Below, in pieces: positions 29,794 through 38,122 of a stretch of DNA of 54,234 bases. The stretch is from Reyranella sp. (GTDB lineage: Bacteria > Pseudomonadota > Alphaproteobacteria > Reyranellales > Reyranellaceae), in NCBI GenBank assembly GCA_022844015.1, contig JALHMO010000021.1, positions 1 through 54,234 of the forward strand. Direction: 5' to 3'. The translations under genes and the position numbers were made by a program. Each line of letters begins with the position of its first letter. Positions within the stretch are counted from its first letter, which is position 1. The notes under the pieces are model-generated. The model was not told the DNA's origin. It saw only the letters and a program-made list of their open reading frames with translations, and made no database searches.

Positions 29794-30803
29794 TTGCCGA
29801 GGGCGGCCTGGATGTCCTTGAGCATCGCCGTGCCGTTGGCGCCCTGCGCGGCCGCCCACTGCTCCCAGTAAGGCCGCATCCTGGCGATCAGGGCATCGAT
29901 CTCGGCCTTGGGCGGCACGTAGAGATCGACCTTGTACTGTGTCTTCAGGGTCTCGAGGTCCTTGGCCTCGTCGCCGAGATTTGCCGCGCGAAAGCGCGGG
30001 GCATAGTCCTTCGCCACCGCGTCGAGCTTGGCCCGCGTGTCGGCATCGAGCTTGTCGTAGGCGGCGATGTTGACCAGGGTGTAGTCGGGACCGCCGATAT
30101 GGATGTCACCCAGCCAGCCCCATTGCACGAACTCGTACCACTTGGCGCCGATGACGTTGAATCCCGCGGTGATGAAGCCCTCGGCGACGCCGCGTTCCAT
30201 GGCGACCGGCACCTCGGGCGTGGTGAGCGTGACCGACGAGGCGCCGAGCTGCTTCAGCATCTCGGCCTGCTTGCCGTCGGTCGAGCGGATCTTGCGGCCC
30301 TTGAAATCGTCGATGCTGCGGATCGGCTTGCCCCGGCCGAAGATGTTCTGCGGCGGCCACGTGTGATGGAAGAGATTCTTCACCCCTGCCTTGGCGAACA
30401 GCGGCGCCGTGTACTTGTCGATGATCGGCCAGACCTTGTCGAGCTCCTCGGCATTGCGCACCAGGAAGGGCAGGCTCGCGATCGAGGCCAGCGGCACCGC
30501 GCCGGAGATGAATCCCATGTAGGCTTCCGCGAGCTGCACCTGGCCGTCGCCCGCCACCTTCACCACCTCGGTGGCGCGGAACGGCAGCTCGCCGGCCGGC
30601 CGCACGACGATGTCGAGCTTGCCGCTGGTCGCCTTCCGCACCTCGTCGGCGAACGCCTTGTAGCGCAGCGTGATCGGATGGGTGACGCCGGTCACGATGT
30701 AGAGGTCCCACTTGGTCGGCGATTGCGCGCGGGCATGGCCTGCCGCGGCAGCAGCCCCGAGCACGCCCATCACGATCGAACGCCGGCCGGTCATCGTCCT
30801 CAT
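29790..30803 (-). CDS. dctP: TRAP transporter substrate-binding protein (DctP family)
   Basis: A 337-residue periplasmic binding protein. It begins with a twin-arginine-like leader (MRTMTGRRSIVMGVLGAAAA) ending near GHARAQ. DctP features: ITLRYKAFADEVRKATSGKL, DIVVRPAGELPF, GRKIRSTDGKQAEMLKQLGA and VPVAMERGVAEGFITAGF. The arginine in the conserved central strand suggests a carboxylate ligand, but the substrate cannot be named. The ATG at 30803 has GGGAGG six bases upstream; a second ATG at 30809 lies too close to it. First gene of the operon and divergent from the IclR gene. Confidence 0.92.
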   Translation of the reverse strand: MRTMTGRRSIVMGVLGAAAAAGHARAQSPTKWDLYIVTGVTHPITLRYKAFADEVRKATSGKLDIVVRPAGELPFRATEVVKVAGDGQVQLAEAYMGFISGAVPLASIASLPFLVRNAEELDKVWPIIDKYTAPLFAKAGVKNLFHHTWPPQNIFGRGKPIRSIDDFKGRKIRSTDGKQAEMLKQLGASSVTLTTPEVPVAMERGVAEGFITAGFNVIGAKWYEFVQWGWLGDIHIGGPDYTLVNIAAYDKLDADTRAKLDAVAKDYAPRFRAANLGDEAKDLETLKTQYKVDLYVPPKAEIDALIARMRPYWEQWAAAQGANGTAMLKDIQAALGK

Positions 30804-30929
30804 CGCCATCCTCCCTGTGCGCCGCTCGACGGCGGCGGCTTCGTGGACAAGCTGTGCAGTCGGCCGGTTGCCCCGGCTCGCCGCGGGCGATGATGACGCT
30901 GCGCGAAAGATTGTACAAGCGGCATATTG

Positions 30930-30945
30930 ATTGTATGAATACAAT
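30930..30945. promoter_or_regulatory. Palindromic operator candidate for the IclR regulator
   Basis: ATTGTATGAATACAAT is a perfect 16-base palindrome that ends one base before the IclR start codon. A second half-like site, ATTGTACAAG, lies at 30910-30919. A possible promoter TTGTAC-17-TATGAA overlaps both. The position, between iclR-like and dctP genes, suits control of both directions. Confidence 0.6.
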
Positions 30946-31716
30946 ATGAAGGAACGCCGCCCGGTCCGCATCCGCGCCGTGCCCGCCGTCACGCGGGCCG
31001 TCGCCATCCTGCGGCTGCTGAGCCGCAGCCGCGCGCCGCTCGCCCTGAAGGCGATCGCCGAGCCGCTCGGCCTGGTGCCGAGCACGGCGCTGCACATCCT
31101 GCGGGCGCTCCTCGCCGAGGGGCTGGTGCGCGTCGATCCCCTCACCAAGCAGTACGGCCTGGGCGTCGGCATGCTGCCGCTGGCGCGCGCCGTGCTGGAG
31201 AACAGCGATTTCCCGAGCCTCGTGCAGGCGAGCCTCGACGACCTGTCGGGCCGCTACGGCGTGACGGCGATCGGCGTCGAGCTGCCCGACCTCGACCACA
31301 TGGTCGTGGTGGCGCTGGCGCGGGCGCAGGCGCCGGTGCGCCTGCATGTCGACGTCGGCAGCCGCTTCCCCGCCCTGATCAGCGCGACCGGCCGCTGCCT
31401 CGCCGCGTTCGGCGAGCATCCGCCGGCCGAGATCGAGAGGCGGTTCCGCCAGTTGCGCTGGAACAAGGCGCCGAGCTGGGACGACTGGCGCCGCGAGGTC
31501 GAGCAGACGCGCCGCCAGGGCTTCAGCATCGACCGCGGCAACTACATCGCCGGCGTGACGATCGTCGCCGTGCCGGTGCTGAACCGCCGCGGCACCATCG
31601 CGCGCACGCTGGTCGCGGTGGGCCTCGGCAACCAGCTCGACCGCGCGGCCGCGCTCAGGCTCGCCCGCGACATGAAGAGCGCGGCGCAGGACGTGAGCGC
31701 CCAGATGGCGGCGTAG
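30946..31716 (+). CDS. IclR family transcriptional regulator
   Basis: A 256-residue regulator. The N-terminal winged helix-turn-helix (VPAVTRAVAILRLLSRSRAP, then IAEPLGLVPSTALHILRALL) is followed by the IclR effector domain (SGRYGVTAIGVELPD, FPALISATGRCLAAF, FSIDRGNYIAGVTIVAVPVL). IclR proteins usually control an adjacent catabolic operon and bind its substrate or a product. Divergent from dctPQM, so the likely targets are the TRAP-selenoprotein operon and itself. The ATG at 30946 is used; an in-frame TTG at 30931 lies inside the operator palindrome. Confidence 0.92.
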   Translation: MKERRPVRIRAVPAVTRAVAILRLLSRSRAPLALKAIAEPLGLVPSTALHILRALLAEGLVRVDPLTKQYGLGVGMLPLARAVLENSDFPSLVQASLDDLSGRYGVTAIGVELPDLDHMVVVALARAQAPVRLHVDVGSRFPALISATGRCLAAFGEHPPAEIERRFRQLRWNKAPSWDDWRREVEQTRRQGFSIDRGNYIAGVTIVAVPVLNRRGTIARTLVAVGLGNQLDRAAALRLARDMKSAAQDVSAQMAA

Positions 31717-31728
31717 CCGCAGCCCTGA

Positions 31729-32562
31729 TCAGCGCGCGAACACCTTGGCGAGGAACGTCCTGACGTCGCCGACGAAGGCCTTCCAGGCGGTCTCGTTGGC
31801 GCCGTAGTGCGCGCCGCAGCAGCCGCCCGGCTTGCTGCGATTGCCGGCGCCCGCGAGATAGCGCACCGGCAGGCCGAGCGCGTCGAAGCTGTGATGCGCG
31901 CCCTCGTAGATGCGCGTCTCGATCTGTTCGCGGCCGTGGGCGACGCGCTCCATCACCGCCTTGCATTGCGACACCGGCGTCCAGTCGTCGAGCGCCGCCA
32001 TGGCGAACAGGGTCGGCTGGCGCACGGCGAGCCGCGGTCCCAGCGGATCGGCCAGCGCACAGTCGGGATAGACGAGGATCACCGCGCGCGCCGGCGAGGG
32101 AGCCGCGTCGGGCCGGGTCGACAGGGCACGCAGCATCGCGACGCCACCGCCGTAGGAGTAGCCCATGTAGGCGAGGCGTTTCGGGTCGACGTAGCCCTGC
32201 CGCGCGAGCCACGCCAGGGTCGCATCGATATCGTGCGCCCGCGCCTCGGCATCGGCCTGGGTCGGCCAGTTGCGCCCGCACACGTCCTTGAGCCCGCGCG
32301 CGGAGAAGCTGTCGACCACCAGCGCGGCATAGCCCCACGACGCCAGCAGCCCCGCCATGCGCGCCGTGTTCTGCCCCGGCCCGCCACAACCGTGAAAGAT
32401 CGCGACCGCAGGAACGGCGCCAGCCGCGTTGGCCGGGCGAAAGAGCTGCGCGGCGAGCTGCACGGTGCGGCCGCCATCTGTGACCGGCACACGAACATTC
32501 TGCTGCGCCGCCGCCGGCACGGCCGCGAGCGCGAGAAGCAGAGCCAGAACGAGCTTCAGCAT
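31729..32562 (-). CDS. Secreted dienelactone-hydrolase-family alpha/beta hydrolase
   Basis: A 277-residue protein with a signal peptide (MLKLVLALLLALAAVPAAAQ). The alpha/beta hydrolase fold carries an oxyanion region AIFHGCGGPGQNTARMAG, the nucleophile in LAYMGYSYGGGVAML, an acidic residue in MAALDDWTP and the histidine in YEGAHHSFDALG. Several cysteines (GGCCGAHYG, DVCGRN) could form disulfides in the periplasm. Substrate unknown. It lies 12 bp past the IclR gene, convergent with it, and 26 bp after the EamA transporter gene on the same strand, so it may share its transcript. Confidence 0.85.
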   Translation of the reverse strand: MLKLVLALLLALAAVPAAAQQNVRVPVTDGGRTVQLAAQLFRPANAAGAVPAVAIFHGCGGPGQNTARMAGLLASWGYAALVVDSFSARGLKDVCGRNWPTQADAEARAHDIDATLAWLARQGYVDPKRLAYMGYSYGGGVAMLRALSTRPDAAPSPARAVILVYPDCALADPLGPRLAVRQPTLFAMAALDDWTPVSQCKAVMERVAHGREQIETRIYEGAHHSFDALGLPVRYLAGAGNRSKPGGCCGAHYGANETAWKAFVGDVRTFLAKVFAR

Positions 32563-32588
32563 GCCGTCATCCAACACACCGGCCTTGC

Positions 32589-33476
32589 CTATTGCAACAC
32601 CAGCAGCAGGATGACGCCGGCGACGCTGGTCAGCACGCCGAGCAGGCCCATGAGATGCAACCGTTCCTCGCGCAGCAGCAGGTAGCTCAGCGCGACGGCG
32701 ATCAGGGGAAACACTGCGACCAGCGGCGCCACGACGGTGATCGAGCCCAGCCCGAGCGCGGCGTAGAGCAGGAAGGTCGCCGTGCCATTGCTCGCCCCGA
32801 CGGCGAGGAACCACAGGAGGCCGCGGCGGTCGGGCGGGCCGGCGCCGAGCGAGCGGCGGCCGACCAGTGCCACGATCACCAGGGTGGAGAACGAGTAGCC
32901 GATCGCCGCCGCGGCGAGCGGCTCGGGCCACAGGCCGAGGCCGGTCTTGATCGCCGGCTGGATCGCGCCACGCACCAGGGCCGCCGCGAGCGGCAGGCCG
33001 AGCACCCAGATCGACCATTGCCGCCGGCCGGTGCCGCCGCGCAGCGCCATCAACGCCACGCCGCCCACCACCAGCACCAGGGCGAGCGCCTGTCCCAGGC
33101 CAATTCGCTCGCCGAGGAACAGGACCGCCCCCAGCACGGCGAACAGCGGCGTGACGTTGCCGGCGGCGCCGGCGATGGCCGGGCCCAGCCGCTCGTTGGA
33201 GCGCACCGACAGGATCGAGACCGCCACCGGGAAGATGCAGCCGACACCGGCGAAGATCGCCGCCGCCCGCCAGTCGAAGCCGCGCCAGTCGACGAAGATC
33301 AGCGCCGGCGGCCACGCCATCACCATGGAGCCGCCGATCGTGTAGAGCGGCGAGCGCCACGACGGCAGGGTGCGCAGGCCATACTGCGTCAGGATCAGCG
33401 CCAGGGCGAAGCAGAATGCCGCACCCAGCGCCAGCAGAGGCGCCAGGCTGGACGACAGGATGGCCGTGCCGCTCAC
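32589..33476 (-). CDS. EamA/DMT-family transporter
   Basis: A 295-residue membrane protein with about ten transmembrane helices in two EamA repeats. The first repeat includes LALGAAFCFALALILTQYGL and the end of the first half shows LGPAIAGAAGNVTPLFAVLG; the second repeat starts PLAAALVRGAIQPAIKTGL and ends LMGLLGVLTSVAGVILLLVL. DMT proteins export or import small metabolites; the substrate cannot be inferred. Divergent from the class IV aminotransferase. Confidence 0.85.
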   Translation of the reverse strand: MSGTAILSSSLAPLLALGAAFCFALALILTQYGLRTLPSWRSPLYTIGGSMVMAWPPALIFVDWRGFDWRAAAIFAGVGCIFPVAVSILSVRSNERLGPAIAGAAGNVTPLFAVLGAVLFLGERIGLGQALALVLVVGGVALMALRGGTGRRQWSIWVLGLPLAAALVRGAIQPAIKTGLGLWPEPLAAAAIGYSFSTLVIVALVGRRSLGAGPPDRRGLLWFLAVGASNGTATFLLYAALGLGSITVVAPLVAVFPLIAVALSYLLLREERLHLMGLLGVLTSVAGVILLLVLQ

Positions 33477-33516
33477 CGTCTGCTATGTCCGCCGGCTTTC
33501 GCGGCGGAGAGAAACT

Positions 33517-34374
33517 ATGGACACGCTCACCTACTGGAACGGCACGTGGCACGAGGGCAACCCGGCGATCCTGGGCCCGCGCGATCACGCCTTCTGGCTG
33601 GGCTCGATCGTATTCGACGGCGGCCGCGCCTTCGAGGGCTGCGGTCCCGATCTCGACCTCCATGCGGAACGCGTGGTCCGTTCGGCGCGCGCGCTCGGTC
33701 TCGAGCCCAGCAAGACGGCCGAGGAAATCCTCGAGCTGATGCACGTCTCCGTCCGCCGCTTCGGGCCCAAGGCCGAGCTCTACGTCCGGCCGATGTTCTG
33801 GGCGGGCAAGGGCGGCGCCGGCCCGATCTCGGTGGATCCCGACTCGACCCAGTTCCTGCTCTGCGTCTACCACTCGCCGATGCGCGCCGGCACACCGCTG
33901 ACGCTCGGCCTCTGCCGCACCATCCGCCGGCCGACGCCGGAGAGCGCACCGACCGCCGCCAAGGCGAGCTGCCTCTATCCCAACTCCTCGCGCGGCGTTG
34001 CCGAGATGATGAAGCGCGGCTTCCAGAACGGTGTCGTGCTCGACGCCGCGGGCAACGTCGCCGAGACCTGCAGCTCCAACCTGTTCATCGCCCGCAACGG
34101 CGTGGTCGCCACGCCCGTGCCCAACGGCACCTTCCTGGCCGGCATCACGCGCTACCGCACGGTGAAGCTCTTGCGCAATGCCGGCATCACGGTCGAGGAA
34201 CGCACCGTGACCACGGACGAGCTCGACGACGCCGACGAGATCTTCACCACCGGCAACGCCGGCAAGGTCCAGCCGGTCAGCCGCTACGAGAGCCGCGACC
34301 TGCAGCCCGGCCCGATCGCCCGCCAGGCGCACGAGCTCTACATGGCCTACTCGCGGACCCAGCGCGTCATCTGA
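33517..34374 (+). CDS. Class IV PLP-dependent aminotransferase (branched-chain type)
   Basis: A 285-residue fold-type IV enzyme. It starts MDTLTYWNGTWHEGNPAILG, with the family stretch FDGGRAFEGCGPDLDLHAER. The probable PLP lysine is in TAAKASCLYPNSSRG; VAETCSSNLFIARNGVVATP and LAGITRYRTVKLLRNAGI match branched-chain and D-amino-acid aminotransferases. Exact amino donor is uncertain, as this family cannot be split by eye. The ATG at 33517 has CGGAGAG upstream. It stands alone, 40 bp after the divergent EamA gene start. Confidence 0.88.
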   Translation: MDTLTYWNGTWHEGNPAILGPRDHAFWLGSIVFDGGRAFEGCGPDLDLHAERVVRSARALGLEPSKTAEEILELMHVSVRRFGPKAELYVRPMFWAGKGGAGPISVDPDSTQFLLCVYHSPMRAGTPLTLGLCRTIRRPTPESAPTAAKASCLYPNSSRGVAEMMKRGFQNGVVLDAAGNVAETCSSNLFIARNGVVATPVPNGTFLAGITRYRTVKLLRNAGITVEERTVTTDELDDADEIFTTGNAGKVQPVSRYESRDLQPGPIARQAHELYMAYSRTQRVI

Positions 34375-34390
34375 CCGCGCTGCGGCCGCA

Positions 34391-35092
34391 TCACTTCCTG
34401 CCGAGGCCGGAGCCGTTGTAGAGATTCGCCAGGCGAGCGACCAGGAAGGCGACGTACATCACGCCCAGCACCTGCTCGAGCACGATCAGGCTGCGCGTGA
34501 GCCCGGTCGCCGGCGTGATCTCACCGAACCCGGTCGAGGTGAGAACGGTGAACGAGAAATACATCATGTCGGACCAGCGGAGATGTCCGTACGGGCCTTT
34601 CTCGATCGAGTAGGCGAAGGCCTTCGGGTCGAACAGCTCGACAAGGCTGAACAGGCTGGCGAAGCTGAAGGCAATCAGCACATAGGCTGCGATGGCGCCG
34701 AACACCTTGTCGGTCGTGATCGGATGCCAATCGAGCACGTAGTGCAGCAAGGCAACGGTGACGACTGCCATGAAGACCGCGATCGAGGCGAAGACGACCG
34801 GCCGCAGCCAATGCTCTCCCATCTGGTCGATGGCAATCGCCTGGCCGGCGAACAGCGCCAGCACGGCGACGATCCACAACATCGCGCGCCGCACGCGCAG
34901 CGCCCACACCGCCAGCAGCAGGATGGCCATCGTGCCGAGGCCGACGAATCCGCCGGTGACCGGGGTGCTGCTGAGCAGGGGAGCCGACACGATGATCACG
35001 CCCAGCATCGCCAGCAAGACGCTGCAACGATTGCGCCGAATGTAGGCGATGCGGTGCAGCAGTCGCCGCGGCAATCGGCCGGCCATGTTCAT
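34391..35092 (-). CDS. Potassium-channel-family membrane protein
   Basis: A 233-residue protein with about six transmembrane helices and a pore loop near the C-terminus: MMYFSFTVLTSTGFGEITPA, where STGFG replaces the usual TVGYG filter. The last helix is LIVLEQVLGVMYVAFLVARL. No cytoplasmic RCK or cyclic-nucleotide domain is present. The GFG filter with Thr before it is found in some small prokaryotic channels; potassium selectivity is likely but unproven. In-frame ATGs at 35092 and 35086 are both possible starts. Confidence 0.82.
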   Translation of the reverse strand: MNMAGRLPRRLLHRIAYIRRNRCSVLLAMLGVIIVSAPLLSSTPVTGGFVGLGTMAILLLAVWALRVRRAMLWIVAVLALFAGQAIAIDQMGEHWLRPVVFASIAVFMAVVTVALLHYVLDWHPITTDKVFGAIAAYVLIAFSFASLFSLVELFDPKAFAYSIEKGPYGHLRWSDMMYFSFTVLTSTGFGEITPATGLTRSLIVLEQVLGVMYVAFLVARLANLYNGSGLGRK

Positions 35093-35177
35093 TCGGCGAG
35101 CACGACAGCGGTGTCGTCGCGCCCCTCGGGGAGCGTCACCGCCATGGGTGCCGACTTTTTGGCCGGACCATCTAAAT

Positions 35178-35220
35178 CCTCATCCTGGGGAGGTCGCGTA
35201 TCGACCGTCTCGCAGGATAG
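35178..35220. repeat. Single REP-like palindrome
   Basis: CCTCATCCTGGGGAGGTCGC then ATCGACCGTCTCGCAGGATAG: one left-hand family A unit with several changes, without a partner. Confidence 0.6.
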
Positions 35221-35350
35221 GTGACGCACGAGTCGCCCCCCCGGCAGCCCGCGATGCCCGGCAGCGCCAAGGAGCGCCGCGCCACCGCGCGATCGATGAT
35301 CGCCGCCGCGAGAGGGTCGAAGGGCTCGGGCACGATCGCCGGCCGCGCCG

Positions 35351-35608
35351 TCAGCGGCTGAACAGGACGCCCATCGCCGCGGCGACGCCGAGCCCGATCA
35401 GGACCAGGGCGACGAACGCGCCGACCGCGATCACGCCGCGCCGCAGATGGTGGCGGCTCGAGTCGGCGAGATGGGCATGGCCGGCCGCCTGGGCCCGGCC
35501 GTGGCTGATCCTGTAGTGAACGAGATGCCAGACCGCGCCGATCAGGGCGCCGAGACCCAGGATCCAGAACGGAGCGAACAGCAGCCAGATTTCGATGTCG
35601 TTGCTCAT
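35351..35608 (-). CDS. Small two-helix membrane protein of unknown function
   Basis: 85 residues with two hydrophobic helices (EIWLLFAPFWILGLGALIGA and VIAVGAFVALVLIGLGVAAA) around a basic, histidine-rich loop (HLVHYRISHGRAQAAGHAHL). No family recognised. The start is the ATG at 35608; the frame extends to 35635 but adds a polar tail outside the helix pattern. Orientation and codon use look like those of a real gene. Confidence 0.65.
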   Translation of the reverse strand: MSNDIEIWLLFAPFWILGLGALIGAVWHLVHYRISHGRAQAAGHAHLADSSRHHLRRGVIAVGAFVALVLIGLGVAAAMGVLFSR

Positions 35609-35734
35609 GCCGGAAGCAGTGTCCCGTTCCGGCACCGCAGAAGCAACCCTCGGATCACAACTTGGTCACCATTGTCCGGCGCCTTCGCTCCGTATCTTAG
35701 GTGTCAACCAACCGACCCAGGGGACCCCCTCACC

Positions 35735-35944
35735 ATGGCCAAGTACCTTACCCTCGCCCTGATCCTGCTCAGCGCCACCGCCTGCGGCGATACGTGGGGC
35801 CAGCGCGCCGTCACCGGCGGCGGCATCGGGGCAGGCTCGGGCGCCCTGATCGGCGCCCTGACGCCGATCGGCCTGCTCCCGGGCGCCCTCGTCGGCGGTG
35901 CCGTCGGCGCAGGCGTCGGAGCGGCTACCGCGCCTCGCTACTAG
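35735..35944 (+). CDS. Small glycine-zipper lipoprotein
   Basis: 69 residues. A signal peptide ends in a lipobox-like LLSATAC (Cys17), so lipid anchoring to the envelope is likely. The mature part is a glycine zipper: GGGIGAGSGALIGALTPIG, then GALVGGAVGAGVGAATAP. Proteins like this are common in alphaproteobacteria and often annotated as YMGG-like or glycine-zipper proteins of unknown role; they are often stress-linked. Standalone gene. Confidence 0.75.
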   Translation: MAKYLTLALILLSATACGDTWGQRAVTGGGIGAGSGALIGALTPIGLLPGALVGGAVGAGVGAATAPRY

Positions 35945-36011
35945 ACCAGCCTCTGCCGGCGAAAGGCCGGCACCGGGGCATCACGAGCAGACGCGCAACC
36001 GTCGCCCCTCC

Positions 36012-36851
36012 TCACCCGCCTCGCTCCGGCCGGGCGGCAGCGCCAAGAGGGCAGCGAGAATCGAGGAAGTTCCGCAGCAGAGCGGCGCACTGCGCCGCGT
36101 GCGAGAAAGGCAGGCCATGGCGGGCATGCCCGATGACGTTGAGCTGGGCATCGGGCAGCAGGCGATGCAACTCCGCCATGACAGGCACGGGGATGAACGG
36201 GCTGCCGTCGGGATGCAGCAGAAGCGTCGGGCACCGGACCTGCCCGAGGCGTGGCGAAAGATCGGTGCCGACCAGCACCGCGAGCGCCTCGAGGATCGAC
36301 TCGCGCGGCCACCTTTCCTGCTGGCGCGCAAACCATGCCAGCCGCTCGGGCGACAGCGCGCCGTCATGGAATCGCCCGGGCAGGAAGGCGTCGGACCAGG
36401 CCTTCACGCCGCCGCCGTCGAGCTGGCTTCGCCATGCCTCGACGCTGCGGATCGATGCGCCGAGATGAGCGCCATTGCTGACGGTAAGGGTGCCGAGGCG
36501 ATCCGGCCGCGCGATCGCGGCGGCCAGCGCGATGGTTCCGCCGATCGATTCACCGACGAGATGAAACCGCTGCAGTCCAGCTGCATCGGCGACGGCGAAC
36601 AGATCGTCGACCAGGAGATCGAGCGACCAGGCAAAATCGGGTCCGGGGATATGCGATCGCCCGTAGCCTCGCATGTCGAAGGTGACGAGGCGATAGGCGT
36701 CGCCCAGCGCCGGCACCCAGCCCGCCCAGAGGGCGGCACTGGCGCCGATCCCGTGATGGAACAGGATTGCCGGGCGCGGTTCGCGCCACGGCGCGACCTG
36801 ATCGACCACCTCGTAGTGGAGGGAGCCGTGACGGGTTGAAGCGAGCGGCAT
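36012..36851 (-). CDS. Alpha/beta-fold hydrolase
   Basis: A 279-residue cytoplasmic hydrolase. It shows the oxyanion HG in ILFHHGIGASAALWAGW, the strand motif FDMRGYGRSHIPGPDF, the nucleophile in FHLVGESIGGTIALAAA, a late acid in LLLHPDGSPFIPV and the histidine in VIGHARHGLPFSHAAQ. It resembles 3-oxoadipate enol-lactonase-like enzymes, but the substrate is uncertain. The ATG at 36851 (MPLASTRHGSLHYE) is preferred, with GAGGG upstream; the open frame continues to 36893 into repeat DNA. Confidence 0.86.
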   Translation of the reverse strand: MPLASTRHGSLHYEVVDQVAPWREPRPAILFHHGIGASAALWAGWVPALGDAYRLVTFDMRGYGRSHIPGPDFAWSLDLLVDDLFAVADAAGLQRFHLVGESIGGTIALAAAIARPDRLGTLTVSNGAHLGASIRSVEAWRSQLDGGGVKAWSDAFLPGRFHDGALSPERLAWFARQQERWPRESILEALAVLVGTDLSPRLGQVRCPTLLLHPDGSPFIPVPVMAELHRLLPDAQLNVIGHARHGLPFSHAAQCAALLRNFLDSRCPLGAAARPERGG

Positions 36852-36880
36852 CGTAGACCCTCGTTTGCTGTACTTCCGCG

Positions 36881-37083
36881 GGGAGCGCGCCACACATGGG
36901 CGCTATCTTTTCGGTGCTCCTCATATGAAAATCGGAGCGGTACCCGCCCGGACTTTCATATGAGTTCCCCACCGGCCCGAGGGCCGACCCGCCGTGTCAA
37001 GAAACTGGCGGCAAGCCGCCAGTTTCTTACTAGGAAAACCGAAAAGTTGGCGCCTGGGGGCGCGCCACAAGTGGCGCGCCCCG
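36881..37083. repeat. Nested palindromic element (family C2)
   Basis: Outer arms GGGAGCGCGCCAC...CTTTTCGGT and ACCGAAAAG...GGGGGCGCGCC are imperfect inverted copies. Inside lie CTCATATGAAA (36920-36930) and its exact reverse complement TTTCATATGAG (36954-36964), then a terminator-like hairpin, and at the right edge the small hairpin CGCGCCACAAGTGGCGCG. It fills the 257-bp gap between the hydrolase and the Bug gene. Confidence 0.7.
36999..37028. terminator. Hairpin terminator candidate
   Basis: AAGAAACTGGCGG, loop CAAG, CCGCCAGTTTCTT: a perfect 13-bp stem with a run of Ts on both strands, so it could act in either direction. It lies about 80 bp past the stop of the Bug protein gene on the minus strand. 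Confidence 0.6.
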
Positions 37084-37108
37084 GCGACAAGCTGGCTCAG
37101 GCGAATCT

Positions 37109-38080
37109 CTAGTCGGCGCGCATGCCGGCCGACTGGATGACGTCGGCCCACTTCTTGCGATCCGCCACGATCATCGCCTTGAGGTCGGCCGGCGAGCCGA
37201 TCAGCACCTCCATGCCATTGTCGGTGTAGCGCTTCTGCAGGTCGGGCTTGGCGCTCGCCGCGCGCAGCGCCTTGTTCCACAGCTCGGTCAGATCGGCCGG
37301 CAACCCTCGCGGGCCGAACACGGCGAACCAGTTCACCACCTCGTAGCCCGGCAGCCACTGCGAGATCAGCGGCAGGTTGGGGAACATCGGCGCCGCCTTG
37401 GGCCCGCCGAAAGCGATCGGGATCAGCCCGCCGCCGCTGATCTGGCCCAGGAACTCCGGCATGTTGCCGAACATCACGTCGCAATTGCCCGAGACGAGAT
37501 CCTGGATCGCCGGCGCGCCGCCGCGATAGGGCACGTGCAGCAGGTTGACGCCGGCCAGCTTCTTGAAAAGCTCGCCCGCGAGGTGCTGCGACGTGCCGTT
37601 GCCGGCGGAAGCGTAGGTGATCTTGCCGGGATTCTTCTTCGCCTGCTCGATCAGCTCGGGCACGGTGCGGTATGGCACGTGCTTGCCGAACACCAGTATG
37701 TTGGGGACGTTGGCGACGCTGGCGATCGGCGTCAGGTCGGTGTCGACGTTGATCGGCAGCTTCTGGCCCGGCATCACCGGCGCCACGCACATCGCCGCCA
37801 TTGCGGCCAGCCCGATGGTGCGTCCATCCGGCGGGGAGTTGGCCACGATCTCGTTGGCAATGAAACCCGACGCTCCCGACTTGCTCTCGACGATGACGTT
37901 GTGGCCAACCTCCGATTTTACCGCTTCGGCCAGAAGCCGGCACAGCAGGTCGGCATTGCCGCCCGGCGGAAACCCGCAAAAGAACCGGACATCTCCGGGG
38001 ACCTTCTGCGCCAGAACCTGTGGCGCCGACAACAGGCCGATGGCGGCGACGCTACCACTCACGAACTTTCTACGCTGCAT
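37109..38080 (-). CDS. Bug-family tripartite tricarboxylate transporter binding protein
   Basis: A 323-residue periplasmic binding protein of the Bug/TctC family. A signal peptide (MQRRKFVSGSVAAIGLLSAP) is followed by VRFFCGFPPGGNADLLCRLL, NVIVESKSGASGFIANEIV, ITYASAGNGTSQHLAGELF and LLHVPYRGGAPAIQDLVSG, all typical. Ligands in the family are small carboxylates. The usual TctA/TctB permeases are not nearby, so it works with a distant permease or as a sensor. Divergent from another Bug protein 42 bp away. Confidence 0.93.
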   Translation of the reverse strand: MQRRKFVSGSVAAIGLLSAPQVLAQKVPGDVRFFCGFPPGGNADLLCRLLAEAVKSEVGHNVIVESKSGASGFIANEIVANSPPDGRTIGLAAMAAMCVAPVMPGQKLPINVDTDLTPIASVANVPNILVFGKHVPYRTVPELIEQAKKNPGKITYASAGNGTSQHLAGELFKKLAGVNLLHVPYRGGAPAIQDLVSGNCDVMFGNMPEFLGQISGGGLIPIAFGGPKAAPMFPNLPLISQWLPGYEVVNWFAVFGPRGLPADLTELWNKALRAASAKPDLQKRYTDNGMEVLIGSPADLKAMIVADRKKWADVIQSAGMRAD

Positions 38081-38122
38081 TCGATTGCCTCCCTGAGCGC
38101 GCCGAGCCTAGCATGTTCCGGC

